Shown: positions 39,500-49,070, numbered from the stretch's first letter. The stretch: DNA of 64,000 nucleotides from GAS188 sp963794475 (GCA_963794475.1 CAWCDW010000003.1:1178001-1242000), one strand, 5' to 3'. Translations and numbers: made by a program. The notes: generated by a model not told the origin, from the sequence alone.

Positions 39500-41031
39500 A
39501 GCTTCCGAAATCGTCTTCGGGGCCCGGTGGCGCCACGAGCGCGTCCGGCACCGCTTCCCCTGCACCCCTCGTCGCCATCATCGGACGGCCGAACGTTGGC
39601 AAGTCGACCTTGTTCAACCGTCTCGTCGGACGCAGGCTCGCGCTCGTCGATGATCGCCCCGGCGTCACGCGCGATCGTCGCGAGGGCGATGCGAGGCTCG
39701 GCGATCTTGCCTTCACGGTGATCGACACGGCAGGCCTCGAGGAGGCCGCCTCGGCCTCTCTCACCGGCCGCATGCGGGCACAGACCAAGGCCGCGATCGA
39801 GGCCTGCGACGTGGTGCTGATGCTCGTCGATGCGCGCGCCGGCCTCTTGCCGGCCGATCGCGACATCGCAACCCTCGTGCGGCGCTCCGGTAAGCCCGTG
39901 CTGCTCGTCGCCAACAAGGCTGAAAGCCGAGAGGGCGAGCAAGGGGCCTATGCGGCCTACGCGCTCGGGCTCGGCGAGCCCATCGGGTTTTCGGCCGAGC
40001 ATGGGCTGGGGCTCGGCGATCTCCACCAAGCGCTCGCCGCGCTGCTGCCGGCATCGCCGGCGCGTGCGGATGAGGAAGAAGACGATCTCCCCGCCGTTTC
40101 GAAGCGCCAAGCGCGGCGCAACTCGAAGGTGCGGGCCATCGAGGAGCATGCCTCACATCCGACTTCGCTCGCCGAGGATCCGGAAGCGGATGGCGCCGAT
40201 GAGGGGGACGCTGATCCGTCGCGCCCCTTGCGCATCGCCGTCATGGGGCGACCGAACGCCGGCAAATCGACCCTGATCAACACCATGCTCGGCGAGGACC
40301 GGCTGCTCACCGGGCCGGAGCCCGGCATCACGCGTGACGCCATCGGCCTGGATTACGAATGGCGCGGGCGCCCGTTCAAGCTCTTCGACACGGCGGGGCT
40401 GCGCAAGCGCGCGCGCGTCGAGGACAAGCTCGAGAAGCTCGCGGCCGCCGACGCGCTGCGCGCCGTGCGCTTTGCCGAGGTCGTGGTGCTCTTGCTCGAC
40501 GCCACGATCCCTTTCGAGAAGCAGGACCTCACGCTCGCTTCGCTCGTCGAGCGTGAGGGCCGCGCTCTCGTGATCGCCGTCAACAAATGGGACCTCGTCT
40601 CCGATCGGCCGGGGCTGCTGCAAGAGCTGCGAACCGAGGCGAGCCGCCTGCTGGCCCAGCTCGACGGCGTCGCGGTCGTGCCGGTCTCGGGCCTTGCGGT
40701 GCGCGGCATCGACGCGATGATGCAGGCGGTCCTCGATGCCTATGCGGTGTGGAACACGCGCGTCCCGACCGCCAAGCTCAACCGCTGGCTTTCAGGGGTG
40801 ACGGCGCGCCATCCCCCGCCCGCCGTCTCGGGCCGGCGCATCAAGCTTCGCTACGCGACACAAGCGAAGGCGCGCCCGCCTCATTTCGCGATCTTCGGCA
40901 ATCAGCTCGACGAGTTGCCGGCTGCCTACACGCGCTACCTCACGCACAGCCTGCGCAAGACCTTCGGCCTCCCGGGAACGCCGATCCGGCTCTCGCTTCG
41001 GCAAGGCAAGAACCCTTACGACGAGAAGTGA
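39496..41031 (+). CDS. der: Ribosome biogenesis GTPase Der (EngA)
   Basis: A 511-residue protein with two tandem G domains and a C-terminal KH-like domain, required for 50S assembly. G domain 1: GRPNVGKST, RPGVTRDRREG, DTAGLEE, NKAES. An acidic linker of about 50 residues (EEEDDLPAVSKRQARRN) follows. G domain 2: GRPNAGKST, EPGITRDAIG, DTAGLRKRARVEDKLEKL, NKWDL. The C-terminal part, with RHPPPAVSGRRIKLRYATQA, is KH-like. TTG 39496 overlapping pxpA TGA is the only plausible start before the first P-loop. Its placement behind pxpA is likely read-through rather than functional. Confidence 0.93.
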   Translation: MKLPKSSSGPGGATSASGTASPAPLVAIIGRPNVGKSTLFNRLVGRRLALVDDRPGVTRDRREGDARLGDLAFTVIDTAGLEEAASASLTGRMRAQTKAAIEACDVVLMLVDARAGLLPADRDIATLVRRSGKPVLLVANKAESREGEQGAYAAYALGLGEPIGFSAEHGLGLGDLHQALAALLPASPARADEEEDDLPAVSKRQARRNSKVRAIEEHASHPTSLAEDPEADGADEGDADPSRPLRIAVMGRPNAGKSTLINTMLGEDRLLTGPEPGITRDAIGLDYEWRGRPFKLFDTAGLRKRARVEDKLEKLAAADALRAVRFAEVVVLLLDATIPFEKQDLTLASLVEREGRALVIAVNKWDLVSDRPGLLQELRTEASRLLAQLDGVAVVPVSGLAVRGIDAMMQAVLDAYAVWNTRVPTAKLNRWLSGVTARHPPPAVSGRRIKLRYATQAKARPPHFAIFGNQLDELPAAYTRYLTHSLRKTFGLPGTPIRLSLRQGKNPYDEK

Positions 41032-41077
41032 AGCGGCCGGGGCGGGGGCTCGACTTCACTTCCTCTCGCCTTCGTTC

Positions 41078-41686
41078 TCATCCCGTCTTCAAGGCCGGCT
41101 TCGTCGCGATCATCCAGGGTTGGTTCGCGCACATCTCGAACCAGACGGTGAGCGCCGCACGACCGTTTCGCCAATGGTCGGCCGGGAAGCGCACGTCGAG
41201 ATAGCCGAGCGCGCAAGCAAGCGAGACGGTGCCGATGGATTCGCGCGCAAGTTCCGCGGGCCATGCTTCGAGATGGTCGAGCGCGCGGGTGATGGCGCCC
41301 GCCTGCCGGGCCGACCACTCCGCCATCTGCTTGTCCGCCGGGCGGTGCTGCTCGACGTAGCGCTCGACGGCGGCGTCCATGATGCCGTCCGCGAGCGCCT
41401 GAAGCCTGAGCGCCGCCCATCTCGCCTCGCCTTCGGGAGGGAAGAGCCGGGGCGCCGGCGTCAATTGGTCGAGGTATTCGCAGATCACCGGTGAATCATA
41501 AAGGCTCATGCCGTCATCACGCTCGAGGCAAGGGATCTTGCCGAGCGGGTTGGCGGCGCGAAGGCTTTGCGGAACGTTCCAGGTGTCGATGGCGACGAGC
41601 TCGATGCGCTCCGCCAGTCCCTTGAGATGCGCGACGGCGCGCACCTTGCGCGCGTAAGGCGAGGTCGGCGAGTAGCTGAGCTTCAT
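41078..41686 (-). CDS. Glutathione S-transferase family protein
   Basis: A 202-residue two-domain GST. The thioredoxin-like N-terminal domain has MKLSYSPTSPYARKVRAVAH (Ser/Cys-site type), then LGKIPCLERDDGMSLYDSPV with cis-Pro and the ESx-type glutathione contact (YDSPVI). The helical domain follows. It conjugates or uses glutathione on an unknown substrate. Start ATG 41686 overlaps the upstream permease TGA (ATGA), so it is the last gene of the long minus-strand operon that starts near 55047. It is the only redox/detoxification type gene in that operon. Confidence 0.87.
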   Translation of the reverse strand: MKLSYSPTSPYARKVRAVAHLKGLAERIELVAIDTWNVPQSLRAANPLGKIPCLERDDGMSLYDSPVICEYLDQLTPAPRLFPPEGEARWAALRLQALADGIMDAAVERYVEQHRPADKQMAEWSARQAGAITRALDHLEAWPAELARESIGTVSLACALGYLDVRFPADHWRNGRAALTVWFEMCANQPWMIATKPALKTG

Positions 41687-42507
41687 GCGAGCAATCCCGG
41701 ATCTTGTCGGCCGCGGCGCGCGCCGAGCCAGGCGGTGGAAAGCGTGACGAGGGCCGACAGGGCGACGAGCATGGTCGCGACGGCGAGGATCGTCGGATCG
41801 AGATTTTCCCGCACGCCGCTCCACATCTGCCGGGGCAAGGTGCGCTGCTCGGCCGAGGTGACGAAGAGCGCGATCACGATGTCGTCGAAGGAGGCGACGA
41901 AGGCGAAGATCGCGCCGGTGAGGATGCCGGGCCAGATGAGCGGCAGCCGCACGCGAAAGAAGGCCTCGAGGCTTCCCGCCCCGAGGCTCGCGGCGGCCCG
42001 CATGAGCGTCTCATCGAAGCGCGCGAGCACAGCCGTGACCGCGATCACCACGAAGGGCGAGGCGATCATGGTGTGCGCCAGCACGAGACCGAGGAGGCTG
42101 TCGGTGAGGCCGGCGCGCGCATAGGCGAAATAGATGGCAATGCCGCTGATCACGAGAGGCAGGATCATCGGCGCGAGAAGCACCGCCGTAAGCGCGCGGC
42201 GCCAGCTTGCCCGCAGGCGCGCGAGGCCGAGCGCCGCCATGGTTCCGAGCGCGACGGAGAGAACCGCCACCGAGCAGCCGACGACGACGCTGTTTCTGAG
42301 CGCGAGTCGCCAGTTATCGCTTTCGAAGAAGGCCTCGTACCAGCGCGTCGAGAAGCCGGCGAGCGGAAAGGTGAAGTAAGGCTCGCTGTTGAAGGAGAGC
42401 GGCACGATGACGAGGAGCGGCCCCATCAGGAAGACGAGCACGGCGCCGCAAAATCCGAGAAGCAGGCATTTGCCCAAAGGGTGGCGGGCGAGAAGGAGGT
42501 CGAACAT
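41683..42507 (-). CDS. Spermidine/putrescine-type ABC transporter permease (PotC-like), set 1
   Basis: A 274-residue inner-membrane permease with about six helices. LVIVPLSFNSEPYFTFPLAG and the cytoplasmic EAA loop RAAASLGAGSLEAFFRVRLP (binds the ATPase) are diagnostic of PotC/POTRA importers. LPRQMWSGVRENLDPTILAV near the C-terminus is typical of the polyamine/opine/acyclic amine group. It starts 3 bp after the PotB-like gene and overlaps the GST start. No ATPase lies next to this set; the nearest is at 46447. Confidence 0.9.
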   Translation of the reverse strand: MFDLLLARHPLGKCLLLGFCGAVLVFLMGPLLVIVPLSFNSEPYFTFPLAGFSTRWYEAFFESDNWRLALRNSVVVGCSVAVLSVALGTMAALGLARLRASWRRALTAVLLAPMILPLVISGIAIYFAYARAGLTDSLLGLVLAHTMIASPFVVIAVTAVLARFDETLMRAAASLGAGSLEAFFRVRLPLIWPGILTGAIFAFVASFDDIVIALFVTSAEQRTLPRQMWSGVRENLDPTILAVATMLVALSALVTLSTAWLGARRGRQDPGLLA

Positions 42508-42510
42508 GGC

Positions 42511-43746
42511 TCAGGCCGGCTCCGGCCGGGCGCCGCGCGACAACAGCCGATAGAGGCCAAACAAGAGCGCGAGCGCCGCGAGAAGCAGCACGGCGAGCGC
42601 CGATGCAAGCCCCCAATTGAGGACCTGGCTCGTGTTGAAGGCCACGAAATAGGAAAGCATCTGGTCTTGCGTGCCCCCGACCAGGGCCGGCGTGATGTAA
42701 TAGCCGAGCGCCAGGATGATCACGAGCATCGAGCCGGCCGCAATTCCCGGAAAGATCAAGGGCAGGTAGATGCGCGAGAGCACGGTGAGCGGGCCCGCGC
42801 CGAGCGAGAGCCCGGCGCGAACGAGCTCGACCGGCACGGCGCGCATCGAGGCGTAGAGCGGCAGCACCATATAGGGCAGGAGAATATGCGTCATGGCGAT
42901 GAGCACGCCGGCGCGATTGAACATGAGGGCGAGCGGCTGCGCCACCACGCCGAGCTCGACGAGGAGCTTGTTGACGAGCCCCTGCGATTGCAGAAGCGCG
43001 ACCCAGGCGGCCGTTCGCGCCAGGAGCGACATCCAGAACGGCAGAAGCACGAAGGTCATCAGCACATTCGTCCAGCGCGCCTTCGAGGCGATCAGGAAGG
43101 CGAGCGGCACGCCGAGCACGAGGCAGAGCGCGCAAACGGAAAGGCTGATCTCCACAGTGCGCCAAAGCACGTCGAGATAGATGGCGCGATCGGGGTCGAC
43201 CCGGCGGATGCCGGTCTCACCCTCCTCGAGGTCGACAGCCGCCAAGAGGAAATCGGGCGCTACGGGCCGGCCGAGCCGCTTCAGCGCGACCCAGATGGCG
43301 GCTTCACCCCAGCGATGATCGGCGCTCGCAAACGCCTCCTTGTAAGGAGGCCGCATCGCTTGCGCCTTGGTCGCCGTCGAGAGAATGAGGCTGCGATATC
43401 CGGTCGTCACGAGATTGAGGCGGCGCGCCACGATAGCGATGCTGCGGGCCTTCTGCGCCTCCGCGAGATCCTGCCGCAAGGCCGCGAAGGCGGCTTCCGG
43501 GGGAAGGTCGCGCCCGTCCCAGCTCGCGAGGGCTTCCACGGTGCGCGGCAGCCAGGTGGGGATCTCGCTGTTCTCGACGCTGCGCCAGAGCACGCCCACG
43601 ATCGGCAAGACATAGCCGATGAGCAGAAAGACGAGGAGCGGCGCGACGAGGAGAGCGGGGCCAAGCCGTGCCCCAAAAGGCCGCGGGAGGCTACCGGCTC
43701 CCGAGAGGCCTGCCCGGCTGAGGCTCGCCGCTTGGTCGTTCATCAC
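42511..43746 (-). CDS. Spermidine/putrescine-type ABC transporter permease (PotB-like), set 1, with large periplasmic insert
   Basis: A 411-residue permease. Between the first membrane helix (about 32-54) and the second (about 185) lies a soluble region of about 130 residues rich in Ala, Glu and Arg (for example LPPEAAFAALRQDLAEAQKA). Ordinary PotB has only a short loop there. The rest has the usual helices and EAA loop VRAGLSLGAGPLTVLSRIYL. Set 2 has the same long insert, so it is a feature of this subfamily. GTG 43746 and ATG 43743 are both possible starts. Confidence 0.88.
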   Translation of the reverse strand: MMNDQAASLSRAGLSGAGSLPRPFGARLGPALLVAPLLVFLLIGYVLPIVGVLWRSVENSEIPTWLPRTVEALASWDGRDLPPEAAFAALRQDLAEAQKARSIAIVARRLNLVTTGYRSLILSTATKAQAMRPPYKEAFASADHRWGEAAIWVALKRLGRPVAPDFLLAAVDLEEGETGIRRVDPDRAIYLDVLWRTVEISLSVCALCLVLGVPLAFLIASKARWTNVLMTFVLLPFWMSLLARTAAWVALLQSQGLVNKLLVELGVVAQPLALMFNRAGVLIAMTHILLPYMVLPLYASMRAVPVELVRAGLSLGAGPLTVLSRIYLPLIFPGIAAGSMLVIILALGYYITPALVGGTQDQMLSYFVAFNTSQVLNWGLASALAVLLLAALALLFGLYRLLSRGARPEPA

Positions 43747-43797
43747 TTGGGCTCGAAAGGAGGAGGCGGCACGCGCCTCCTCCCGCGTCCTTGAGGC

Positions 43798-44853
43798 CTA
43801 TTTGCTCAGCCACGCCTGGAAGCGCGCCTGCAGGTCCTCGAGATGCTCCGCCCAGAACTTGGCGTCGTTGCGGATGCCTTGCTTGAGATTGGCCGGGCTG
43901 CTCGGCAGCTCGGCGGCGAAATCGGCCGGCAAGAGCGACATCGCCGCGAGGGCCGTCGGACCATAGGCCACATAGTCCATTTGCTTTGCCTGCTTCTGCG
44001 GATCGGTCGCCGAGGCGATGAATTTCATCGCCTCTTCCTTGTTGGGCGCGCCCTTGACCACACCCCAGAAGTCGACGTCGTAATTCTGCCCGTCCCAGAC
44101 GATGACGAAATTCTTCTTGTCGGCGCGCTTGGCTTGCGTGATGCGCCCGTTCCAGGAGGTCGTCATCGCGACCTCACCGTCCGCCAGAAGCTGGGGCGGC
44201 GAGGAGGAGGATTCCCACCACACGATGTTCGGCTTGATCTCGTCGAGCTTACGAAAGGCGCGGTCGACGCCTTCCTTGGTGGCGAGAACCTGATAGACCT
44301 TGTCGTGCGGCACGCCGTCCGCCATCAACGCGAATTCCAGCGTCGTGATCGGCGTCTTGCGAACCCCGCGCTTGCCGGGAAATTTCTTCAGGTCCCAAAA
44401 ATCGGCGACGGTCTTGGGCTTGTCGCCTTTGATCTTGTCGGTGTCGTAGGCGATGACGCTCGCCTGCACGATCCCGCCCACGCCGCATTCGGTGACGGCT
44501 TCGGGAATGAGCTTGGACTTGTCGACGAGCTTCCAGTCGAAGGGTTCGAGAAGCCCAGTCTCACAACCTTGGAGAATGGTCGCGGTCTCACCGTTCACCA
44601 CATCCCAGGTCACTTTCCCGGCCTCGATCTGGGCCTTGACCTGAGGCCAGGCTTCGACTGCGTCCTCCTCTTGAACGCGAACGCCGGTCGCCGCGGTGAA
44701 GGGCTTGTAGAACGCCTCGCGCTGGCTTTGCGTATAGGCGCCGCCATAGCTCACCACGGTGATCTTGTGTTCCTGCGCCCCGCTCGGCATGGCTGGAAAT
44801 GCGCAGGCTGCAAGGAGCGTCAAAGCTCCAAGGGTCGTTTTCTTCGTAGGCAT
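43798..44853 (-). CDS. Periplasmic polyamine-type substrate-binding protein (PotD-like), set 1
   Basis: A 351-residue extracellular solute-binding protein (SBP_bac family 1/8). A signal peptide runs to about residue 26 (MPTKKTTLGALTLLAACAFP, then SGAQ). Seen: KITVVSYGGAYTQSQREAFY, WDVVNGETATILQGCETGLL, and NGRITQAKRADKKNFVIVWD near the C-terminal lobe. These resemble PotD/PotF-like proteins for polyamines, opines or choline-type amines. The start ATG 44853 is preceded by GAGGAGGTG. It captures the ligand for the set 1 permeases. It is distantly related to the second binding protein at 51174 but clearly diverged, so the ligands may differ. Confidence 0.88.
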   Translation of the reverse strand: MPTKKTTLGALTLLAACAFPAMPSGAQEHKITVVSYGGAYTQSQREAFYKPFTAATGVRVQEEDAVEAWPQVKAQIEAGKVTWDVVNGETATILQGCETGLLEPFDWKLVDKSKLIPEAVTECGVGGIVQASVIAYDTDKIKGDKPKTVADFWDLKKFPGKRGVRKTPITTLEFALMADGVPHDKVYQVLATKEGVDRAFRKLDEIKPNIVWWESSSSPPQLLADGEVAMTTSWNGRITQAKRADKKNFVIVWDGQNYDVDFWGVVKGAPNKEEAMKFIASATDPQKQAKQMDYVAYGPTALAAMSLLPADFAAELPSSPANLKQGIRNDAKFWAEHLEDLQARFQAWLSK

Positions 44854-44941
44854 CGTGCACCTCCTCGTGGTTCTGGTGATTTGTTGGGCCCGTCGTTTCA
44901 AAATCGAATTGCATTCTCCTGCCGCCGGCCGGCCTCGCGGC

Positions 44942-46450
44942 TCAGCCGAGCAGGCGGTTATTCCGCTCCCGCGAGCCGAGCCTCTCCTCCCAGGGCGAAA
45001 GTGACGGCGGGAAGACCTCGTCGATGTCCTGCCCCGACCAGTGCCAGTTGGCGCATGACGACCAGACCCGCTTGGCGCTCTTGCGCATCTCGGCAAGGAT
45101 GCAGGCTTCGTCCCAGGCGATGAGGCGCTTGTTTTCCAGGAGCTTGCGTCCGGCCACGACGACCGTGTCGACGAGCTCGCCGGTGCCGCAATAGACGAGC
45201 GCGCGAATGGGGTCGTGGATCGGCCCGAAGCGCAGCGCCTCGAGATCGATCAGCACGATGTCGGCCTTGGCGCCGACGGCGAGCCGTCCGAGATCGTCCC
45301 GCCGAAGCGCCTTCGCCCCGCCGATGGTCGCTGCGTCGAACACCGCCGCCGCGCTCGCCGATTTGTTGTTGCGCTCGGTGACCTTGCAGGTGAGGCTCGC
45401 CCATCTCATCTCGGCGAGAATGTCCTGTGGGTAGGAATCGGTGCCGATCGCGAGATTGATCCCATGCTCGCGGTAGCGCTGGAAGCTGTCGAGGGTCACC
45501 CCGCGCCTTGCGAGCGCGACGGGCGAGTGGGCGACGCTCGCGCCCGACGCGGCGATGGCCTCCAAATCGCCCTTGAACGGGTAAGCCGTGAAGCGATGGC
45601 CCGAGACGTAAATGCAATGGCCGAGAATGACCTCCGGCCCAAGGAACCCTTCGTCCTCGAGCCAGCCGATCGGCGTGCGCATGGTGCGCCGCAAGATCTC
45701 GTGGAACTCATGGACCTGCTCGCTTGCATGCAAGGTGATCCCGACCTTGAGGCGCGCCGCCGTTTCCTTCACCCGGCGCAGCAGCCGTGGGGTTGCCTGG
45801 AACAGCTCGTCGAAGACCACGATGCCGCGGAGCCTGCCTTCGGCGCTTCCATCGAAGCTCGCGATGGCATCGCCCGCGCGATCGAGGGCGGCCAAGCCGG
45901 CGCCTTCATCCTCATGCCGTTCGAGCTGGCCCGCGCGGTCAAAGAAATAGTCGCCGCCGTTGCAGTAAGGCCCGTAATAGAGGCGCACGCCCGATTCGGC
46001 GCCGATCCGCGTGATCGCCTTGCCGCCATCACCCGGCCCGCCGTCGAGCTGGACGACGGTCGTCACGCCATTGCGGATCAGGCTCGCGAAGCCGTAGCGC
46101 AACGCGGCTTCAGGGTTGCCGGATGAGGAGAAGCCCGGCCCGTCCGACCGGCGGCGGGGTGCGTAATTGAGAAATCCCGTACGCAGGAAATCCCGCCTCC
46201 CGGCGTCGACGACGAGACGGTCTCCGACATGGTCGGAGACATGCGCATGCGTGCTGATGAAGCCGGGGCAGACGAGCTTGCCGCTGGCCTCGACGATCTC
46301 GTCGACGGCGCCTGACCAGGCCCGGCCGATATGGACGATGCTGTCGCCGCGAAAGGCGACGACGCCATCCTCGAGAATGCGATGGCCGCCGTCCTGCCAG
46401 GCGACGATCGTGCCGCCGCGAATAAGCGTGGTGCGCGACGGCGAATTCAT
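44942..46450 (-). CDS. Metal-dependent amidohydrolase (deaminase-type), paralogue 2
   Basis: A 502-residue amidohydrolase of the chlorohydrolase/TrzN/guanine-deaminase-like superfamily. Metal and catalytic motifs: STHAHVSDH with HxH at H68/H70, ITLHASEQVHEFHE, VILGHCIYVSGH and IGTDSYPQD. The C-terminus has LAVGAKADIVLIDLE, the beta-sandwich typical of these enzymes. Family members deaminate or dehalogenate N-heterocycles. The start overlaps the ATPase stop (ATGA 46447-46450). It is about 40-50 percent similar by eye to the gene at 47577, so a duplication within the operon is likely. Confidence 0.87.
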   Translation of the reverse strand: MNSPSRTTLIRGGTIVAWQDGGHRILEDGVVAFRGDSIVHIGRAWSGAVDEIVEASGKLVCPGFISTHAHVSDHVGDRLVVDAGRRDFLRTGFLNYAPRRRSDGPGFSSSGNPEAALRYGFASLIRNGVTTVVQLDGGPGDGGKAITRIGAESGVRLYYGPYCNGGDYFFDRAGQLERHEDEGAGLAALDRAGDAIASFDGSAEGRLRGIVVFDELFQATPRLLRRVKETAARLKVGITLHASEQVHEFHEILRRTMRTPIGWLEDEGFLGPEVILGHCIYVSGHRFTAYPFKGDLEAIAASGASVAHSPVALARRGVTLDSFQRYREHGINLAIGTDSYPQDILAEMRWASLTCKVTERNNKSASAAAVFDAATIGGAKALRRDDLGRLAVGAKADIVLIDLEALRFGPIHDPIRALVYCGTGELVDTVVVAGRKLLENKRLIAWDEACILAEMRKSAKRVWSSCANWHWSGQDIDEVFPPSLSPWEERLGSRERNNRLLG

Positions 46451-47580
46451 CGAGGCTCGTCTCCCAGCGCGCGCACGTCTTCCCGCCGCCAGCCGCAATT
46501 CACGCTCGAGCCGAGCTTCAAGGCGAACTCGCCGGCGAGATTGGGAATCTTCATGACGAGATCGGTCCTGCCGACGCCCGAGACCCGCACCCGCAGGTGA
46601 TCGCCGAGATAGATGAGCTCCTCGACGATCGCCGGGAAACGGTTCGCGTGGCGATCGGCGTCTGCGACCGGGGAAATGCGTTCGGGCCGAAGCGACAAGA
46701 TCACGCGCTCGCCGGGCTCGTGCCGGCCGACGCGCACGGCCTCGATGACCGGCCCGTCCTCCAATTTGACCGTGCACCACTCCCCGTCCGCCGAGACGAC
46801 GGTGCCCGGCAAGCGGTTGTTCTCGCCGATGAAGCCGGCGACGAAGGCGTTGCGCGGCGCCTCGTAAAGCTCCGTCGGGGTTGCAAGCTGCTGCACCTCG
46901 CCGCGGTCGAACACCGCGATCCTGTCGGACATGGTCAGGGCTTCGGCCTGATCATGAGTGACGTAGACGAGCGTCACGCCGATGCGCCGCTGAAGATGCT
47001 TGATCTCGAGCTGCATCTGCTCGCGCAACTGCTTGTCGAGGGCGCCGAGCGGCTCATCCATCAAGACGAGCTCGGGCTCGAACACGAGCGCGCGCGCGAC
47101 CGCGACGCGCTGCTGCTGTCCGCCGGAGAGCTGCGCGGGCTTGCGCTGATCGAAGCCCTTGAGCTGCACCATGTCCAGGGCGCGGCGCACATGAGTGGCG
47201 ATCTCGTCGCGCGACATGCGGCGCACCGAGAGCGGAAAGGCGACATTCTCGGCGACCGTCATGTGCGGAAACAGCGCGTAGTTCTGGAACACCACGCCGA
47301 TGCCGCGCCGGTTCGGCGGCAAGCGCGAGATCGGCCGCCCGTCGAGCAGGATCTCGCCCGCGGTCGGCAGCTCGAAACCGGCGAGCATCATGAGGCAGGT
47401 GGTCTTGCCGGAGCCGGAGGGGCCAAGAAGCGTGAGGAACTCGCCCCGCGCGACATCGAGATCGAGGCCTTTCACCACGAGCGTCGTGCCGTCATAGCTC
47501 TTCTGCACGCCCATGAAGCGAACGAGCGGAGCGGCATCGGAACGCTTCTCGATTTCACGCATGCGCAGGGGCGAGTTCAT
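46447..47580 (-). CDS. Spermidine/putrescine-type ABC transporter ATPase (PotA-like), the only one for two permease sets
   Basis: A 377-residue ATPase with C-terminal TOBE domains. Walker A GPSGSGKTT at 53-61, Q-loop FQNYALFPHMTVAENVAFPL, signature QLSGGQQQRVAVARAL, Walker B LVLMDEPLGALD, and D-loop and H-loop YVTHDQAEALTMSDR. It couples ATP hydrolysis to import. It lies between the two amidohydrolase genes, overlapping both (ATGA on each side). No second ATPase gene exists in the operon, so by inference it drives both permease pairs. Confidence 0.92.
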   Translation of the reverse strand: MNSPLRMREIEKRSDAAPLVRFMGVQKSYDGTTLVVKGLDLDVARGEFLTLLGPSGSGKTTCLMMLAGFELPTAGEILLDGRPISRLPPNRRGIGVVFQNYALFPHMTVAENVAFPLSVRRMSRDEIATHVRRALDMVQLKGFDQRKPAQLSGGQQQRVAVARALVFEPELVLMDEPLGALDKQLREQMQLEIKHLQRRIGVTLVYVTHDQAEALTMSDRIAVFDRGEVQQLATPTELYEAPRNAFVAGFIGENNRLPGTVVSADGEWCTVKLEDGPVIEAVRVGRHEPGERVILSLRPERISPVADADRHANRFPAIVEELIYLGDHLRVRVSGVGRTDLVMKIPNLAGEFALKLGSSVNCGWRREDVRALGDEPR

Positions 47581-49070
47581 GGGGGCTCATCCGGATGCAT
47601 CTTTGTCGCCGGCTCGATCCAGGCCGGGAAGGAGGGAGGGAAAACCTGGTCGACGCCTTGTCCGCTCCAGTGGTAGCCAGGGAACGCCTCCCAAACGGCC
47701 TTTGCCGAGCTACGTACGGCTCGCAGGATCTCCCGTTCATCCCAGAGGGTGAACCGGCCGTGACGCAGCAGCGTCCGGCCATCGACGATCACGGTGTCGA
47801 CGCACTCCCCGGTCGCGGCATGCACGAGCGTGCGGATCGGATCGCGCACGGGTCCGGCGCGCAGGGTCGCGAGATTGACGATCGCGATATCCGCCTTGGC
47901 GCCCGGCTGAAGCCGCCCGAGATCGGGCCGGCGCAGGGCATCCGCGCCCCCGAGGGTCGCCGCGTTGAAGACCGCGGTCGCCGGCGCCGCTTCGTGATTG
48001 GCGTCCTCGATCTTGCAGATGATCGAGGCCCAGCGCATCTCGCTGAGCATGTCGAGCGGATAGGTGTCGGTGCCCATCGACATCCTGATGCCGCGCTTGC
48101 GATAGCGATCGAAGCTTTCGAGCGCGCCGCCTCGGCGCGTTCCGGCGAGCGGCGCGTGGGCGACCGTCGCGCCGCTGCGCGCCACGATGTCGAGGTCGTC
48201 GTCATAAGGATAGGCCGTCATGCTGTTGCCGCCGGTGAAGCGGCAATGCCCGAGGATAACCTCAGGCCCGAGCAGGCCTTCGGCCTCGAGAATGGCGACC
48301 GGCGTCTTGCCGGTGCTGCGCAGCGCGTGATGGAATTCCCACACCTGCTCGCCGATGTGGAGCGTGATGCCGAGCCCCTTGCGGCGCGCCTCCTCCTTGG
48401 TTCTTCGCATCAGGCGGGGCGTCGCGTTGTAGGCCTCGTTGATGACCAGGATGGCTTGCAGGCGGCCATCATGGCGGGCGTGAAACTCATCCGCGAAGGC
48501 GCAAGCGTCCTCGAGCGTGCGGTCGCCTTCGCGCTCGTCGAGAAGGCGCTCGAGCTCGCCCCGGCTGCCGAAGCGATAATCGCCGGCGGTGATCATCGGG
48601 GCGTAGTAGACGCGCAAACCCAATTCGCCGATGAGGCGGGCCATGGTGCGGCCCTTGTCGAAAACCGCCCCGCCCATCTCGACGACCGTCGTGACGCCAT
48701 GACGGATCAGGCAGGCCATGCCGAAACGGATGGAGGCTTCCTTGTCCTCCTTTTCGCCGAAGCCCGGGCGGCCCTCGCGGCGCGGCTCGTAATTGAGGAA
48801 GCCGGAGCGCAGAAGGTCGCGCCGTCCCGCGTCGACGATAAGGCGGTCGCCGAGCCCCGCCCCGATATGCGCATGGGTGCTGATCAGGCCCGGGATGACG
48901 AGATGCTCGGGCGCCTCGATCGTTTCGCTCGCCTCCCCGTCCCAGGCCGTCCCGACATACAGGATCTTGTCGCCCGCATAGGCGACGCATCCGTTCTCGA
49001 TGAGCCGATGCTCGCGCCCGTCGAAGCCCACGACCCAGCGCGCCTTGATGAGGGTGGCCCGCCCGTTCAT
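47577..49070 (-). CDS. Metal-dependent amidohydrolase (deaminase-type), paralogue 1
   Basis: A 497-residue amidohydrolase closely resembling the gene at 44942. HxH in STHAHIGAGLGDRLIVDAGR (H66/H68), ITLHIGEQVWEFHHALRSTG, VILGHCRFTGGN and MGTDTYPLDMLSEMRWAS with the catalytic Asp. LQPGAKADIAIVNLATLRAG is at the C-terminus. The shared RDLLRSGFLNYEPRR-type segment is absent from textbook guanine deaminase, so the two form their own subgroup. Start ATG 49070 overlaps the PotC-like stop, and its stop overlaps the PotA-like start. The substrate is unknown; a deaminase or ring hydrolase acting on an imported compound is inferred. Confidence 0.87.
   Translation of the reverse strand: MNGRATLIKARWVVGFDGREHRLIENGCVAYAGDKILYVGTAWDGEASETIEAPEHLVIPGLISTHAHIGAGLGDRLIVDAGRRDLLRSGFLNYEPRREGRPGFGEKEDKEASIRFGMACLIRHGVTTVVEMGGAVFDKGRTMARLIGELGLRVYYAPMITAGDYRFGSRGELERLLDEREGDRTLEDACAFADEFHARHDGRLQAILVINEAYNATPRLMRRTKEEARRKGLGITLHIGEQVWEFHHALRSTGKTPVAILEAEGLLGPEVILGHCRFTGGNSMTAYPYDDDLDIVARSGATVAHAPLAGTRRGGALESFDRYRKRGIRMSMGTDTYPLDMLSEMRWASIICKIEDANHEAAPATAVFNAATLGGADALRRPDLGRLQPGAKADIAIVNLATLRAGPVRDPIRTLVHAATGECVDTVIVDGRTLLRHGRFTLWDEREILRAVRSSAKAVWEAFPGYHWSGQGVDQVFPPSFPAWIEPATKMHPDEPP

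Noticed and set aside
41704..43794. A 696-codon plus-strand frame over the set 1 permease genes
   Set aside because: Antisense shadow with low-complexity Glu/Arg/His content. The minus strand carries two intact permeases with clear motifs.
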